Below, piece by piece: positions 24,300-33,140 of a DNA stretch of 64,000 bases. Below the pieces are notes generated by a model that had not been told where the DNA came from, did no database searches, and saw only the letters and a program-made list of their open reading frames with translations. The DNA lies in contig NZ_CP015207.1 in the NCBI RefSeq assembly GCF_002101375.1, forward strand, positions 1,044,001-1,108,000, in the 5' to 3' direction. Position 1 is the stretch's first letter. The number at the start of each line of letters is the position of its first letter. The translations under genes were made by a program, and so were the position numbers. The stretch comes from Sporosarcina ureae (GTDB lineage: Bacteria; Bacillota; Bacilli; Bacillales_A; Planococcaceae).

Positions 24300-25535
24300 T
24301 TAATTTCCTAAAAGATTTGCAAGAAATACAAATATAGGTACACCGACGATATCTGTTAAAACTGTCCCCGCAACCGGGATAATGATAAACGCTTTCCTTG
24401 AAAAGACGCCATATTTCGTACATATCGCATTCATTACAACCAATCCATTTGGTGTGGCTCCTAATCCATGTCCAATAAACCCTGCTGACATCACAGCCGC
24501 GTCATAGTTCTTCCCAAGTAATCTATAGAGGATGAATACTGCAACTGCCATTGTCGCTAATGTTTGCAAAACAAGTATTACAGCTAAAGGAAGAGCCAGA
24601 TCATACAGTTCCCATAATTTCAGTTTCATCATGGCCATTACTAAAAACATGTTCAATGAAACATTTGAAATCATATCCATTGCCGTGTCTGTCATAGGCA
24701 CCCATGACGTTCGCTCATTGATTGAACGGAAAATAATTCCTAGGAAAAGACTAAATATATGACCTGGGATGGAGAAGCCAGTGACATTTGTAATCCACTG
24801 TGCTGTAGGCAAACCGATGGACAATATTACAAAGATTAAAGAACCTTCTATGAGCACATTTTGCCAAGTAATCGCCGTCTTCTTCTCTTCAATCTCACTT
24901 GCAAGCGCATTCAAATCATCCGTGTCAGTTTGGATTTTCAAATTCTTTCTAGTGATCAGCCAATTGCCGACAGGTCCTCCGATTAACGAGCCTGCTATGA
25001 GTCCATATGTTGAAGCCGCCATACCAATTGTCAGTGCATTTGATTCACCGAATGACTCAATTAATGGAGCCAGTGAGGCTGCCATGCCATGACCGCCCTG
25101 CATAGATGCCTGTCCTGCCATTAATGCAGAGAGTGGATTAATGCCTGTCAGCCATGCTGCACCGACACTAATACCATTTTGCAAAATAGCCAGGAACCAG
25201 CAAACCAACATGTAAATCAAAAGCAATTTACCGCCTTTTTTCAAAATCGACACGCCGGTAGACAATCCAATAGTTACAAAGAAAACATACATGAATAAAT
25301 CGTAGAGTGTATTGTCGTATTGAAACTCAAAAAGCCCTAATTCATAAGCTCCCCACATTAATAGTGAAAATCCAAAACCTCCAATTACAGGCCCTGGAAT
25401 GGAATACTTCCAAAGAATTTCATATCTCCTTACAATCCATGTTCCCAAGATTAGTAACACTGCCCCGATAGCAGTAAACGTAATCATATCGACATCCAGG
25501 ATTAGCATTCCATTCTCACTTCTACTCGATGACAT
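24300..25535 (-). CDS. Sodium/glutamate symporter (GltS/ESS)-family carrier
   Basis: A ~411-aa polytopic membrane protein of the ESS (GltS) family. It has two inverted halves with ten or more helices: YSIPGPVIGGFGFSLLMWG and DLFMYVFFVTIGLSTGVSIL early, the re-entrant motif ASMQGGHGMAASLAPL in the middle, and the matching MSAGFIGHGLGATPNGLVVM near the C terminus. The family moves dicarboxylic amino acids with sodium. Start ATG 25535 has GGAGG 7 bases upstream; the 22 residues before it are not supported. First gene of the operon with the ureohydrolase. Confidence 0.87.
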   Translation of the reverse strand: MSSSRSENGMLILDVDMITFTAIGAVLLILGTWIVRRYEILWKYSIPGPVIGGFGFSLLMWGAYELGLFEFQYDNTLYDLFMYVFFVTIGLSTGVSILKKGGKLLLIYMLVCWFLAILQNGISVGAAWLTGINPLSALMAGQASMQGGHGMAASLAPLIESFGESNALTIGMAASTYGLIAGSLIGGPVGNWLITRKNLKIQTDTDDLNALASEIEEKKTAITWQNVLIEGSLIFVILSIGLPTAQWITNVTGFSIPGHIFSLFLGIIFRSINERTSWVPMTDTAMDMISNVSLNMFLVMAMMKLKLWELYDLALPLAVILVLQTLATMAVAVFILYRLLGKNYDAAVMSAGFIGHGLGATPNGLVVMNAICTKYGVFSRKAFIIIPVAGTVLTDIVGVPIFVFLANLLGN

Positions 25536-25680
25536 AGCAGTTCCTCCTTTCAATTTGACGCTAAACATCGCTTTTTGCTCAGGAGCTAAAGATAATTTCA
25601 TAAAAAATGAAATTAAATGAATTAGAACTTTCTAAACACTCCATCTAGTTGAAATTGTATAATAGTAAATATATAATGTC

Positions 25681-25718
25681 TAATATCGAAATATTATAAA
25701 TTGATAACTTATAGTTAT
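25681..25718. promoter_or_regulatory. Candidate LysR binding region
   Basis: Contains ATAACTTATAGTTAT (25704-25718), an inverted repeat of the LysR-type T-N11-A form, and TAATAT-N4-ATATTA at 25681-25696, both in the divergent promoter region between the carrier and the regulator. Confidence 0.55.
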
Positions 25719-25735
25719 AAAGAAGAGGTGTTAAA

Positions 25736-26632
25736 ATGGACATTCGCTCTTTAAAGCATTTTTATACTATTGCAGCATGCGGACAATTTACAAAAGCCGC
25801 GATACAGTTACATATTTCACAGCCAGCTTTGAGCAATACCATCAAATCATTAGAAAAAGAACTGGGTTGTACATTATTTGAAAGAAGTACAAAAAGTTTG
25901 AAGTTGACCGAACCAGGAGAAATTTTGTATAAACATGCGGAGGATGTATTGGAGTTATTTGATAAGATTTACAAAGAAATGGAGGATGCAAGAAATGTAG
26001 GTAAAGGCAAGATCAATCTAGGAATGATTGAATCATACCGCTATTTCATTTCCCATATGATTGGAATTTTCAAGAGCAAATACCCTGCTGTATCGATGAA
26101 AGTGCGGGAATTAGGACCGAATGATATTGTAAAAAGTTTAGAAAGCTATGACATTCATTTAGGAATCACTTCTATAGCTAATGATCACAACAACTTCAAA
26201 TATATACCTATCTTCCAGGAAAATTACGTATTACTAACACCTCCAGATCATCGATTTAAAAACCTGAACAGCATTGAAATCATCGATTTGAAAAACGAAA
26301 CATTTATTCATAGCCTGGAAGGTTTTAAAATTAGAGAAACATTTATCAAAGCGTGCGAGCATGTAGGCTTTTCACCATCAGTAGAATTCGAAACAGAAAG
26401 CTTAGAAACTGCATGCAGCCTTGTGGAGAATGGACTGGGTATATCGGTTGTGCCAGAAAGCTTTCTCGCCCTAAATCCATCGAAAAGAAGAAACGTAGTC
26501 TACATAAAAGACTTCGCTTCCAAAAGAACGGTTTATCTAGTCTATCAGCCTGAACGCTATCTCCCCCCACCTATTCAAGACTTTATTGATATTACTCTTC
26601 AGTTTTCTAATGAGATTATTGTTCGGAAGTGA
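25736..26632 (+). CDS. LysR family transcriptional regulator
   Basis: A 298-aa regulator. The N-terminal winged helix-turn-helix is canonical (SLKHFYTIAACGQFTKAAIQ then ISQPALSNTIKSLEKELG CTLFERS). The C-terminal periplasmic-binding-like domain covers residues ~90-290 and contains GLGISVVPESFLAL. The ribosome binding site AGAAGAGGTG precedes ATG. It is divergent from the GltS-like carrier and ureohydrolase operon, which it probably controls with an unknown co-inducer. The last 60 bp of this gene exist as a copy at 17941-18002. Confidence 0.92.
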   Translation: MDIRSLKHFYTIAACGQFTKAAIQLHISQPALSNTIKSLEKELGCTLFERSTKSLKLTEPGEILYKHAEDVLELFDKIYKEMEDARNVGKGKINLGMIESYRYFISHMIGIFKSKYPAVSMKVRELGPNDIVKSLESYDIHLGITSIANDHNNFKYIPIFQENYVLLTPPDHRFKNLNSIEIIDLKNETFIHSLEGFKIRETFIKACEHVGFSPSVEFETESLETACSLVENGLGISVVPESFLALNPSKRRNVVYIKDFASKRTVYLVYQPERYLPPPIQDFIDITLQFSNEIIVRK

Positions 26633-26747
26633 TTGTTTTTGGAAACGCGCTATCTATTCCAGCGCTTTGGATCGGGAGCCACAGGTTATTTTACGAATCT
26701 TTGTCCATTGCATGCCAGATCTTTCTCATGTATAAATTTATATCAAA

Positions 26748-26779
26748 CAACCCACCAGCAACTGTATGCTGGTGGGTTG
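26748..26779 (+). terminator. Hairpin behind the LysR gene
   Basis: CAACCCACCAGCA / TGCTGGTGGGTTG, a perfect 13-bp stem with a 6-base loop; no T run follows, so efficiency is uncertain. Confidence 0.6.
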
Positions 26780-26798
26780 GTCATGTACATCAATGAAA

Positions 26799-26837
26799 AG
26801 TACCTATGCGTTAAACTTTTATAATTGGTTAATTATT
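26799..26837. repeat. Left-half fragment of family B (B6)
   Basis: AGTACCTATGCGTTAAAC then TTTTATAATTGGTTAA; the right arm is missing. A piece resembling the family B right end (GGTATCTTATTTT) lies beyond the adjacent gene remnant at ~27087. Confidence 0.6.
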
Positions 26838-26853
26838 CGCTTTTGATTTTCAT

Positions 26854-27075
26854 TTACTCTGTATAGATCTTGTGCTTCTTTGATAGTTCCATTAACTCCT
26901 CTTTCTTTGCATCATCGCCACTGGATAACAAAGTTAATGGAATAAAATGAATTATATTTCTTGACTTCAAATACTTTTCGAGAGATGAGTTTATTGATAA
27001 TTGACTTTTTGTAATATCTGTTAATAACGCGCTAAATTCATTTTCATCAGTTAAAGACCGATAGTAGAAGGTTAC
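26854..27075 (-). pseudogene. 5'-truncated gene remnant, unknown family
   Basis: A 73-codon open frame with no usable start and a TGA immediately upstream. The composition looks coding (FSALLTDITKSQLSINSSLE; NIIHFIPLTLLSSGDDAKKE; ELSKKHKIYTE). It is flanked by a family B left half and a family B-like right end, suggesting that the element or its remains interrupted or replaced the 5' part. I cannot name the protein. Confidence 0.45.
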
Positions 27076-27231
27076 TCAATTAAAGGTATCTTATTTTGTG
27101 AATTTCATTTAGAAATACTACATACATCTTTTTTAAAGACTGTGTATCCTTTTCTAGAAAACTCTCTATATGAAGTATGAGGAGTACTAAATAGATACTC
27201 CTACACCACTTTACTTTAGGGGGACCACCAT

Positions 27232-28056
27232 ATGAAATTATTAATTAACGAAGATCCGATTCCATTATTACCTTCACTGGCAATGAAAGTTGGATTGAAC
27301 GCTGCGCTATTCTTGCAACAACTTCACTACCGTTTGAACATTTCAAAAAACATCCGTGACGGTCATAAATGGGTGTTCAATACGTATGACGACTGGATGG
27401 AAGAATTTCCGTTTTGGTCGCTAAACACGATTAAACGAATAACGTACGACTTAGAACAAAAAGGTTATCTGATTTCCACTTCCAAGCACAATAAGATGAA
27501 AATCGACAACACCAAATGGTACCGAATCGATTATGAAAAGTTGCCATTTTCCTATACGCCAAATGAGATATTCGTAGACCCAAAAGTGGACGCTCCACCA
27601 CCCCAACATGAGACGACTATCAACTCACAATTAGACGCTGTGCAAACCCACACTGGTACGAAGGCGTATCCCACTATGGGAGGGCCTATAACCAAAGAAC
27701 TTAAGAATAAAAAGAATAAAACCATTGTCGAGAAGAATCTCGACGTCGCACATTCTGTTATTGAATACCTAAACGACAAAACCGGAAAACATTTCAAAGC
27801 GGAGTCCGCTGCTACCCGTAAATTCATCAACGGTCGAATCAAAGAAGGCTACACACAGGAAGATTTCATCCGTGTCATCGATCTAAAGACCAAGCAGTGG
27901 TTGAACCACCGTGAATTTAATACGTTCCTTAGACCATCGACTTTGTTTAACGCAACGAATTTTGAAAACTATAGTAATGAACTAGTCGTGGCAAAGAAAC
28001 CGAGAAGAGAATCATATGTTCCACCAGTTCTCGATTTTAGTGTTGGTGAGAAGTAA
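27232..28056 (+). CDS. Phage-type replication protein (conserved phage C-terminal domain)
   Basis: A 274-aa protein. The N-terminal ~110 residues look like a winged-helix DNA-binding module (SLAMKVGLNAALFLQQLHYRL, WSLNTIKRITYDLEQKGYLI). After a proline-rich linker, the C-terminal ~75 residues match the conserved phage C-terminal domain seen in replisome organiser proteins (VIEYLNDKTGKHFKAESAAT, then KEGYTQEDFIRVIDLKT and FLRPSTLFNATNFENY). Such proteins bind origins of phages or mobile elements. No other phage replication, packaging or integrase genes are nearby, so it is an orphan, either domesticated or left from a lost prophage. Ribosome binding site AGGGGGA precedes ATG. Confidence 0.82.
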   Translation: MKLLINEDPIPLLPSLAMKVGLNAALFLQQLHYRLNISKNIRDGHKWVFNTYDDWMEEFPFWSLNTIKRITYDLEQKGYLISTSKHNKMKIDNTKWYRIDYEKLPFSYTPNEIFVDPKVDAPPPQHETTINSQLDAVQTHTGTKAYPTMGGPITKELKNKKNKTIVEKNLDVAHSVIEYLNDKTGKHFKAESAATRKFINGRIKEGYTQEDFIRVIDLKTKQWLNHREFNTFLRPSTLFNATNFENYSNELVVAKKPRRESYVPPVLDFSVGEK

Positions 28057-28109
28057 GCAATGGTTCGAATAGTAATGAAGCTATCAAGTTCACACAGAAC
28101 TTTGTGAAA

Positions 28110-28152
28110 GTCACATGATCGTGAAACTTTCATGATTGTTTCACACCGACAC
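28110..28152. repeat. Degenerate family B element (B7)
   Basis: GTGAAACTTTCATGATTGTT ... TCACACCGACACGTTATTTT. Its counterpart B11 (32097-32150) precedes the second NERD copy, so both belong to one duplicated block. Confidence 0.6.
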
Positions 28153-28201
28153 GTTATTTTGCTTCGTCTACTACTTTCACTGTATCTACCACTCCACAAC
28201 T

Positions 28202-28888
28202 TTACTTTCTTGCTGGCGTGGCGTTATACTTCTTCCGCACCTGCTGCAAGTGCGCTTTCTTGATCAACTTCTTTTCCTCTTTCGGAAGATCTGCAAGCTG
28301 ATCCAGGGTACTGATTATACTGTTCACCTGATTGTCAGTGAGACGAGGTCTATCATCTTGCTTGATTGCTTTCACCAATCCACGATAATAGACAACATCA
28401 GCTGACCGAAACGGTTCTTTAAATTTAAATTCAACTTCGTTAGAGAAGGCGATGATGGAGCATACAGGCAGGTTAGGCAAGTTCAGACGGCTTTTGAGCG
28501 CTTCAATATGACCGTAGTTCTGCCGTATAGGATTGTAGAATTTCTGTTTGTTTTTATAGATGACCTGCGTCCAGTATTTCTGATTTTCACTGCCGAAGAT
28601 CCATCCTTTATAGTGCTTTGTTTCGATGACGTGCAGGCCATATTTAGAGACAACGACATGGTCAATCTGCATCAATCCATACTGCCCGTCCTCGACGTAG
28701 AGATCATGATAGACCTGGTACTCTTCGCCTAGTTTTTTGAGCCGTTTCTGCACGGTTCGCTCACCGACAGCACCTCGCCATTTCGGCAGCTGCAACTGAA
28801 CGACGGTGGTAAGAATCATCATGACAACGAGGAACCAGAAGGCTTTCAATTTTAGGATATATAATAGGGTGGCAAAAAATAACTCCAT
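28202..28888 (-). CDS. NERD-domain protein, membrane-anchored
   Basis: A ~228-aa protein with an N-terminal hydrophobic helix (ALLYI...FWFLVVMMILTTVVQL region) and a NERD nuclease-like domain: WRGAVGERTVQKRL, QIDHVVVSKYGLHVIETKHY, KGWIFGSENQKYWTQ and NPIRQNYGHIEAL. The GE...D...ExK pattern is that of the PD-(D/E)XK-related NERD fold. A lysine-rich C terminus follows. Function is not established; NERD proteins are often near DNA-processing or defence genes. The start is ATG 28888 or 28921; neither has a strong ribosome binding site. A decayed second copy lies at 32197-32871. Confidence 0.8.
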   Translation of the reverse strand: MELFFATLLYILKLKAFWFLVVMMILTTVVQLQLPKWRGAVGERTVQKRLKKLGEEYQVYHDLYVEDGQYGLMQIDHVVVSKYGLHVIETKHYKGWIFGSENQKYWTQVIYKNKQKFYNPIRQNYGHIEALKSRLNLPNLPVCSIIAFSNEVEFKFKEPFRSADVVYYRGLVKAIKQDDRPRLTDNQVNSIISTLDQLADLPKEEKKLIKKAHLQQVRKKYNATPARK

Positions 28889-29055
28889 TTTGTATACGCT
28901 CGCTTTCCAAATCTTATACATTTACTTGTTACTCTTTTATTACCGGGGCACCAGAAATAAATCACGATACTCTCGATAAAACATTTTTACGTTGGAATCT
29001 ATTTCTGCTTGTCACTTATCCAAATCGACCCCTATTTAAAGTTTCGAATCAAAAA

Positions 29056-29119
29056 AGTACCCGTGTGAGAAACTTTCATGATTGTTCAAACATTCACGTT
29101 TGTTTTTCACACAGGTACC
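29056..29119. repeat. Family B palindromic element, copy B8
   Basis: AGTACCCGTGTGAGAAAC ... TTTTTCACACAGGTACC. It directly abuts the truncated 5' end of the T5orf172 gene. Confidence 0.9.
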
Positions 29120-29125
29120 TAGTTT

Positions 29126-30136
29126 ATGATTGAGCTTAATTGTCATTATAAAAACTCGAAAGAACTCAGAAAAGAAATGACCCGTAATAAGCGAGAGATG
29201 AGCAAAGTACTCGATACTTATGTTGATCGTTATACAACCAAGGGAAACAAGACCATCTATCAGTTAATGGTAATAGGCCTGCAAGCAGAATTGCAAAACA
29301 TCTTATTTACACTTACCTACTCAAAACTCGAAGAAGCACAAGATAATGTACGTGCTTTAGTAAGAAAATACTTAACGATCTGTGCAGACGGTAATAATCA
29401 AATTTTACCCACAATCACTCGTTTTCTAACAGAAGTCGAACCAATCTTCTTAGAAGCGATTGAAATAGAACACTACTATTATGTAAAGCGCGAACGTGAA
29501 AAAGAGGAGCAGCAAGCAATTCGTGAACAAATGAGGCAAGATGCCGCTGAAAGAAAAGCATTGAAAGAGCAACAGAAATAGCTGGAACAAGAAGAAGCAA
29601 AATTCTTAGTTGAAATGGAACGAAACAGGGAACTTCTATTGTCCGAAACGGATACCGGAAAAATTTCAAGCCTAGAAGCCCGTATTCAAGAGTTGGAAAA
29701 TCAGCAGAATGAACTTGAAGCGAAGAAGGAAGAAATCACGAGACTTGCAAATGGTAAAGCCGGATATGTTTATGTGATATCCAACTTAGGTTCATTTGGA
29801 GATAACATGTTCAAAGTCGGCATGACAAGAAGGTTAAATCCACAGGAACGAGTGGATGAACTGGGAAGTGCTTCCGTGCCGTTCAAATTCGATATCCATG
29901 CTATGATTTTCAGTAATGATGCAGTAGGTCTTGAAAATCAACTACATCAGCTATTACAAAAACAGCGTGTTAATAAAGTAAACTTGAGAAAAGAATTTTT
30001 CGAAACAACTGTTCACGAGTTGCAAGAAGTAGTAGAAGAAATTGATCCGACTGTAGGGTTCAAAACTACACTTTTAGCCCAAGAGTATTATCAAAGTCAA
30101 GAATTGAAAGAAGAACAATTAACTACTGTTGGATGA
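29126..30136 (+). pseudogene. T5orf172/MUG113 (GIY-YIG-like) protein, truncated and with amber stop
   Basis: One frame runs from 29126 to 30136 but is broken by TAG at 29579-29581 (after ALKEQQK). The first part is helical and charged (coiled coil). The second part holds a T5orf172/MUG113 domain related to GIY-YIG nucleases: GYVYVISNLGSFGDNMFKVG, MTRRLNPQERVDELGSASVP and DIHAMIFSNDAVGLENQLHQ. Relatives in the DUF4041 group are longer at the N terminus. Here the upstream sequence is element B8, an in-frame stop lies just before ATG 29126 and no ribosome binding site is present, so the 5' end appears lost. I infer a dead gene; a restart in the second half (~29615) is possible but lacks a good site. 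Confidence 0.82.
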
Positions 30137-30167
30137 TTAAAGAGTTGAAAAGCCTCTTCGAATGAAA

Positions 30168-30231
30168 GGTACCTATGCGAGAAACTTTTGTGATTGTTTA
30201 AACATTCACGTTTGTTTTTCACGCAGGTACC
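30168..30231. repeat. Family B palindromic element, copy B9
   Basis: GGTACCTATGCGAGAAAC ... TTTTTCACGCAGGTACC, ~30 bp behind the T5orf172 remnant. Confidence 0.9.
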
Positions 30232-30359
30232 TTATTTTCAGTAGTACCACTGCCCTCCACGGTCCTTGAATATATTCAATTGTCTGCACATTCAATCACT
30301 ACTTATTAACGCGTATTGGTTTATACTATCATGAATGCGAAATAAGCAGATATTGATTA

Positions 30360-30430
30360 AAGGTAGATACAAGTGGACCTTCATGACTGTTTAAACATTC
30401 ACATTTGTTTCTAAAACAGGTATCGTATTT
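30360..30430. repeat. Degenerate family B element, copy B10
   Basis: AGGTAGATACAAGTGGACCT then TTTAAACATTCACATTTGTTTC and ACAGGTATCGTATTT, ~40 bp behind the caspase-like gene. Between B9 and B10 (30232-30359) I see nothing identifiable. Confidence 0.7.
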
Positions 30431-30470
30431 ACGCCTTATGATTTTATTTCATACGTGAGTAAGGAATATT

Positions 30471-32000
30471 TCAATTTTCTAGTTCTATTATTTCTTCTAA
30501 TTCTGCATAGTAGTTTTTAATAGTCATTTCCATACAAGCCTTTCTGTTTTCTGGCGTACGTTTTGTTAGATACTTTTTGTTATAGTAATACGTAAAGTTA
30601 TGAATTGTTGCAAAGAGATTCGAGTAGGCTTGCATCCAATCATATAAATCGACAGGAGCAAGTTCTAAATCGCTACTTGCCATGTAGGATTCCTCAATAT
30701 TAGAAATGAAAGGAGCTATTTGCTCAACTAAATTCGACTCAGAAATTAATCGATTTGTATAGGCATTATACAGGCTAATTATGTCCTCCGCTGATTTTAA
30801 CATTGCTGTAGAGATTTCTCTTACAGCTAATATTAATTCCTCATTGTTCCCGTAGTTATCGTGAATAATATTTTTGAGACTTTCATAATAAGCATGTACA
30901 TTAAAATGCATGTCATTTATCACAAATTTATTTGAACTATCTACATTATACCACCAATCCTTGTTCTGATTATGATCACACCAAGTCGTATGACATATGA
31001 AATGCCCCCTCATCATATCGCTTTCATCAAAACCAAAATATATCCAGATTATATTTGCTAATTTATTCTTCCATCTATCTGAACTTCGCTGATTTGTATA
31101 TACTTCAGCTTTTTCAACTATATTTTTTATTTCAATCGATACATTAGACATTTCATCAAAGGATAGTGGTTCTTTAAGAATGACCTTTACTGAATATCTT
31201 TTACAAGTTCCTGTATGCACCGGTTCAACTTCATAAATAATATATTGGTCACTTTCAAAATATATCTTTGCAGTAGGGTAAGGTTTGTAATCCTCAACTT
31301 CAAAGAAGATAGTTCCACCCATATTTCTTTTGAAAATTGGATTTTGTTGCTGTGCAGGATTGTTTTTATTCCAAACATCTAAATATAGACTTACTAGTTT
31401 GTGTATATCATGTAAAGTAACTTTTCCTTTCTTAACAAGTAACTTGTTCTCAAACGCATCACATAAGAAGTCAGTGAAAATACTAATGGGTTTATCTCGA
31501 TGCCCATAGGAAACTTGTTCTGCATTACTTGAGGAGAAAACTGCATAACCTTTTCCATGAAAGTCTGCAATCATTTGATTAACTACAGGACTTGCTGGGT
31601 CTTCAATGGAATAGTTTCCGGAAAAACAACAATCTAAAAATACAACTTTGCTTTTTGCCGGAACTTTTTCCATATTTTTTATTAACTCGTTTGTGCTTAT
31701 AAAATCGTCGCTTAATATAATGTGATGTTGATGGTTGAAGTTGTGACCATGTCCAGTAAAATAGAAAAGGAGAATATCATTTTCATTTGTAATTGAAGAC
31801 ATCATTGATAATGCATTATCAAAATCAACTTTGGTTACATCCCCCAAAGCTCCAAGTGTAATAATATTTTCCTTTTTTAAACCTAATCCACTTTCTAAAG
31901 ACTTGGTCATTGCTTCTACATCATTCTTACAAAAAGGTAGATTAGGCGCACCCTCCATAAAATAATTACTAACTCCTATCACTAATGCCTTAACACTCAC
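30471..32000 (-). CDS. Caspase-family (C14) protease-like protein
   Basis: A ~509-aa cytoplasmic protein. Residues 1-~250 form a caspase/metacaspase-like domain: ALVIGVSNYFMEGAPNLPFC, the catalytic histidine in LLFYFTGHGHNFNH (His84/86) and the catalytic cysteine in KVVFLDCCFSGNY (Cys124/125), with YAVFSSSNAEQVSYG and SIFTDFLCDAFEN following. The C-terminal half is an unrecognised, mostly alpha/beta region with no membrane segments. Bacterial caspase-like proteases often act as effectors in stress or anti-phage systems; that role here is inferred from family and context (NERD, T5orf172). Start GTG 32000 has GGAGG 8 bases upstream; the 31 codons before it come from element A10. Confidence 0.87.
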   Translation of the reverse strand: MSVKALVIGVSNYFMEGAPNLPFCKNDVEAMTKSLESGLGLKKENIITLGALGDVTKVDFDNALSMMSSITNENDILLFYFTGHGHNFNHQHHIILSDDFISTNELIKNMEKVPAKSKVVFLDCCFSGNYSIEDPASPVVNQMIADFHGKGYAVFSSSNAEQVSYGHRDKPISIFTDFLCDAFENKLLVKKGKVTLHDIHKLVSLYLDVWNKNNPAQQQNPIFKRNMGGTIFFEVEDYKPYPTAKIYFESDQYIIYEVEPVHTGTCKRYSVKVILKEPLSFDEMSNVSIEIKNIVEKAEVYTNQRSSDRWKNKLANIIWIYFGFDESDMMRGHFICHTTWCDHNQNKDWWYNVDSSNKFVINDMHFNVHAYYESLKNIIHDNYGNNEELILAVREISTAMLKSAEDIISLYNAYTNRLISESNLVEQIAPFISNIEESYMASSDLELAPVDLYDWMQAYSNLFATIHNFTYYYNKKYLTKRTPENRKACMEMTIKNYYAELEEIIELEN

Positions 32001-32039
32001 TTTACTTACCTCCAATGCTGAAATTCGATTTTTCTTACG

Positions 32040-32090
32040 ATCACCAATACAATTCTGAATAGTACTTAAGTTGTGTGAGGACCTGATACC
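32040..32090. repeat. Degenerate family A element, copy A10
   Basis: Right arm TTGTGTGAGGACCTGATACC well kept, left arm decayed to CAATACAATTCTGAATAG. It supplies a false N-terminal extension to the caspase-like frame. Confidence 0.75.
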
Positions 32091-32096
32091 CAAGTT

Positions 32097-32150
32097 ATAC
32101 TTTCATGATTGTTTAAACATTTAGCTTCGTTTCACACCGGTGCGTTATTT
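32097..32150. repeat. Degenerate family B element, copy B11
   Basis: CTTTCATGATTGTTTAAACA ... TTTCACACCGGTGCGTTATTTT; equivalent of B7 in the duplicated NERD block. Confidence 0.6.
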
Positions 32151-32196
32151 TCTAACGACTATTTCTTTCACTGCGCCACACCTTTACTTCACTTTC

Positions 32197-32871
32197 TAGA
32201 CCAGCGTAGCATTATACTTCTTTCGCACCTGCTACAAGTGCGCTTTCCTGATCGAATTTTCTCCTCTTTCGGAAGACCTACAAGCTGATCCACGTTACTT
32301 ATTATGCTGTTCACCTGAATGTCAGTGAGCCGCAGTTTATCGTCTTACTTAATCGCTTTCATTAATCCATGGTAGTGGACAACATCAGCTGACCGGAACG
32401 GTTCTTTGAATTCGACTTCGTTAGAGAAGGCGAAGATGGAGCGTACGGCAGGTTAGGCAAGTCCAGACGACTTTTGAGCGCTTTAATATGACCGTAGTTC
32501 TGCCGTATCGGATTGTAGAATTTCTGTTTGTTTTTAAAGATGATCTGCGTCCAGTATTTCTGATTTTCGCTACCGAAGATCCATCCTTTATAGTGCTTTG
32601 TTTCGATGACATGCAGGCCATATTTGGAGTTGACAACATGGTCGATCTGCGTAAATCCGTACTGTGCGTCCTCTACGTAGTGATCATGATAGGCTCTGTA
32701 CTCTTCGCCTAGTTTTTCGAGCCGTTTCCGTACGGTTCGCTCGCCGACAGCACCCCGCCATTTCGACAACTGAATGACGGTGGTTAGAACCACCATGGCG
32801 ACGAGAAACCAGAAGGCTTTCAATGTCAGAATATATACTAGGGTGGCAAAAAATAGCTCCATTTTTTCCAC
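32197..32871 (-). pseudogene. Second NERD-domain gene copy, frameshifted
   Basis: Colinear with the NERD gene at 28202-28888 over its whole length and also similar in its upstream flank. The first ~145 codons are open from GTG 32871 (AAGGGTG 8 bases upstream) and keep WRGAVGERTVRKRLEKLGEE and VIETKHYKGWIFGSENQKYW. After LDLPNLP the frame shifts, and the C-terminal third is present only as DNA with further frameshifts and stops. It is therefore a decayed paralogue; a truncated product of ~169 aa could still be made. Confidence 0.87.
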
Positions 32872-33029
32872 TTACTTTTCACCCTTTATCCATTTAATGG
32901 ATACTCTTATATTATCAAAACATCAGAACGAAGTCACGATACTCTCGATAAGACATTTTTACGTTAGATTCTACTTCTCATTGGCACTTATCCAAAACGA
33001 TTTCATATTATAAAATTTCGAATCAAAAA

Positions 33030-33090
33030 AGTACCTGCATGAAACTTTCATGATTGTTTAAACATTCACGTTTTCTCTCACACAAGTACC
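33030..33090. repeat. Family B palindromic element, copy B12
   Basis: AGTACCTGCATGAAAC ... TCTCACACAAGTACC, upstream of the second NERD copy and equivalent in position to B8. Confidence 0.87.
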
Positions 33091-33140
33091 TTATCTATAC
33101 ACGCTGTTTTTTAATCATTTTACCTAACTTTTACTTATTT

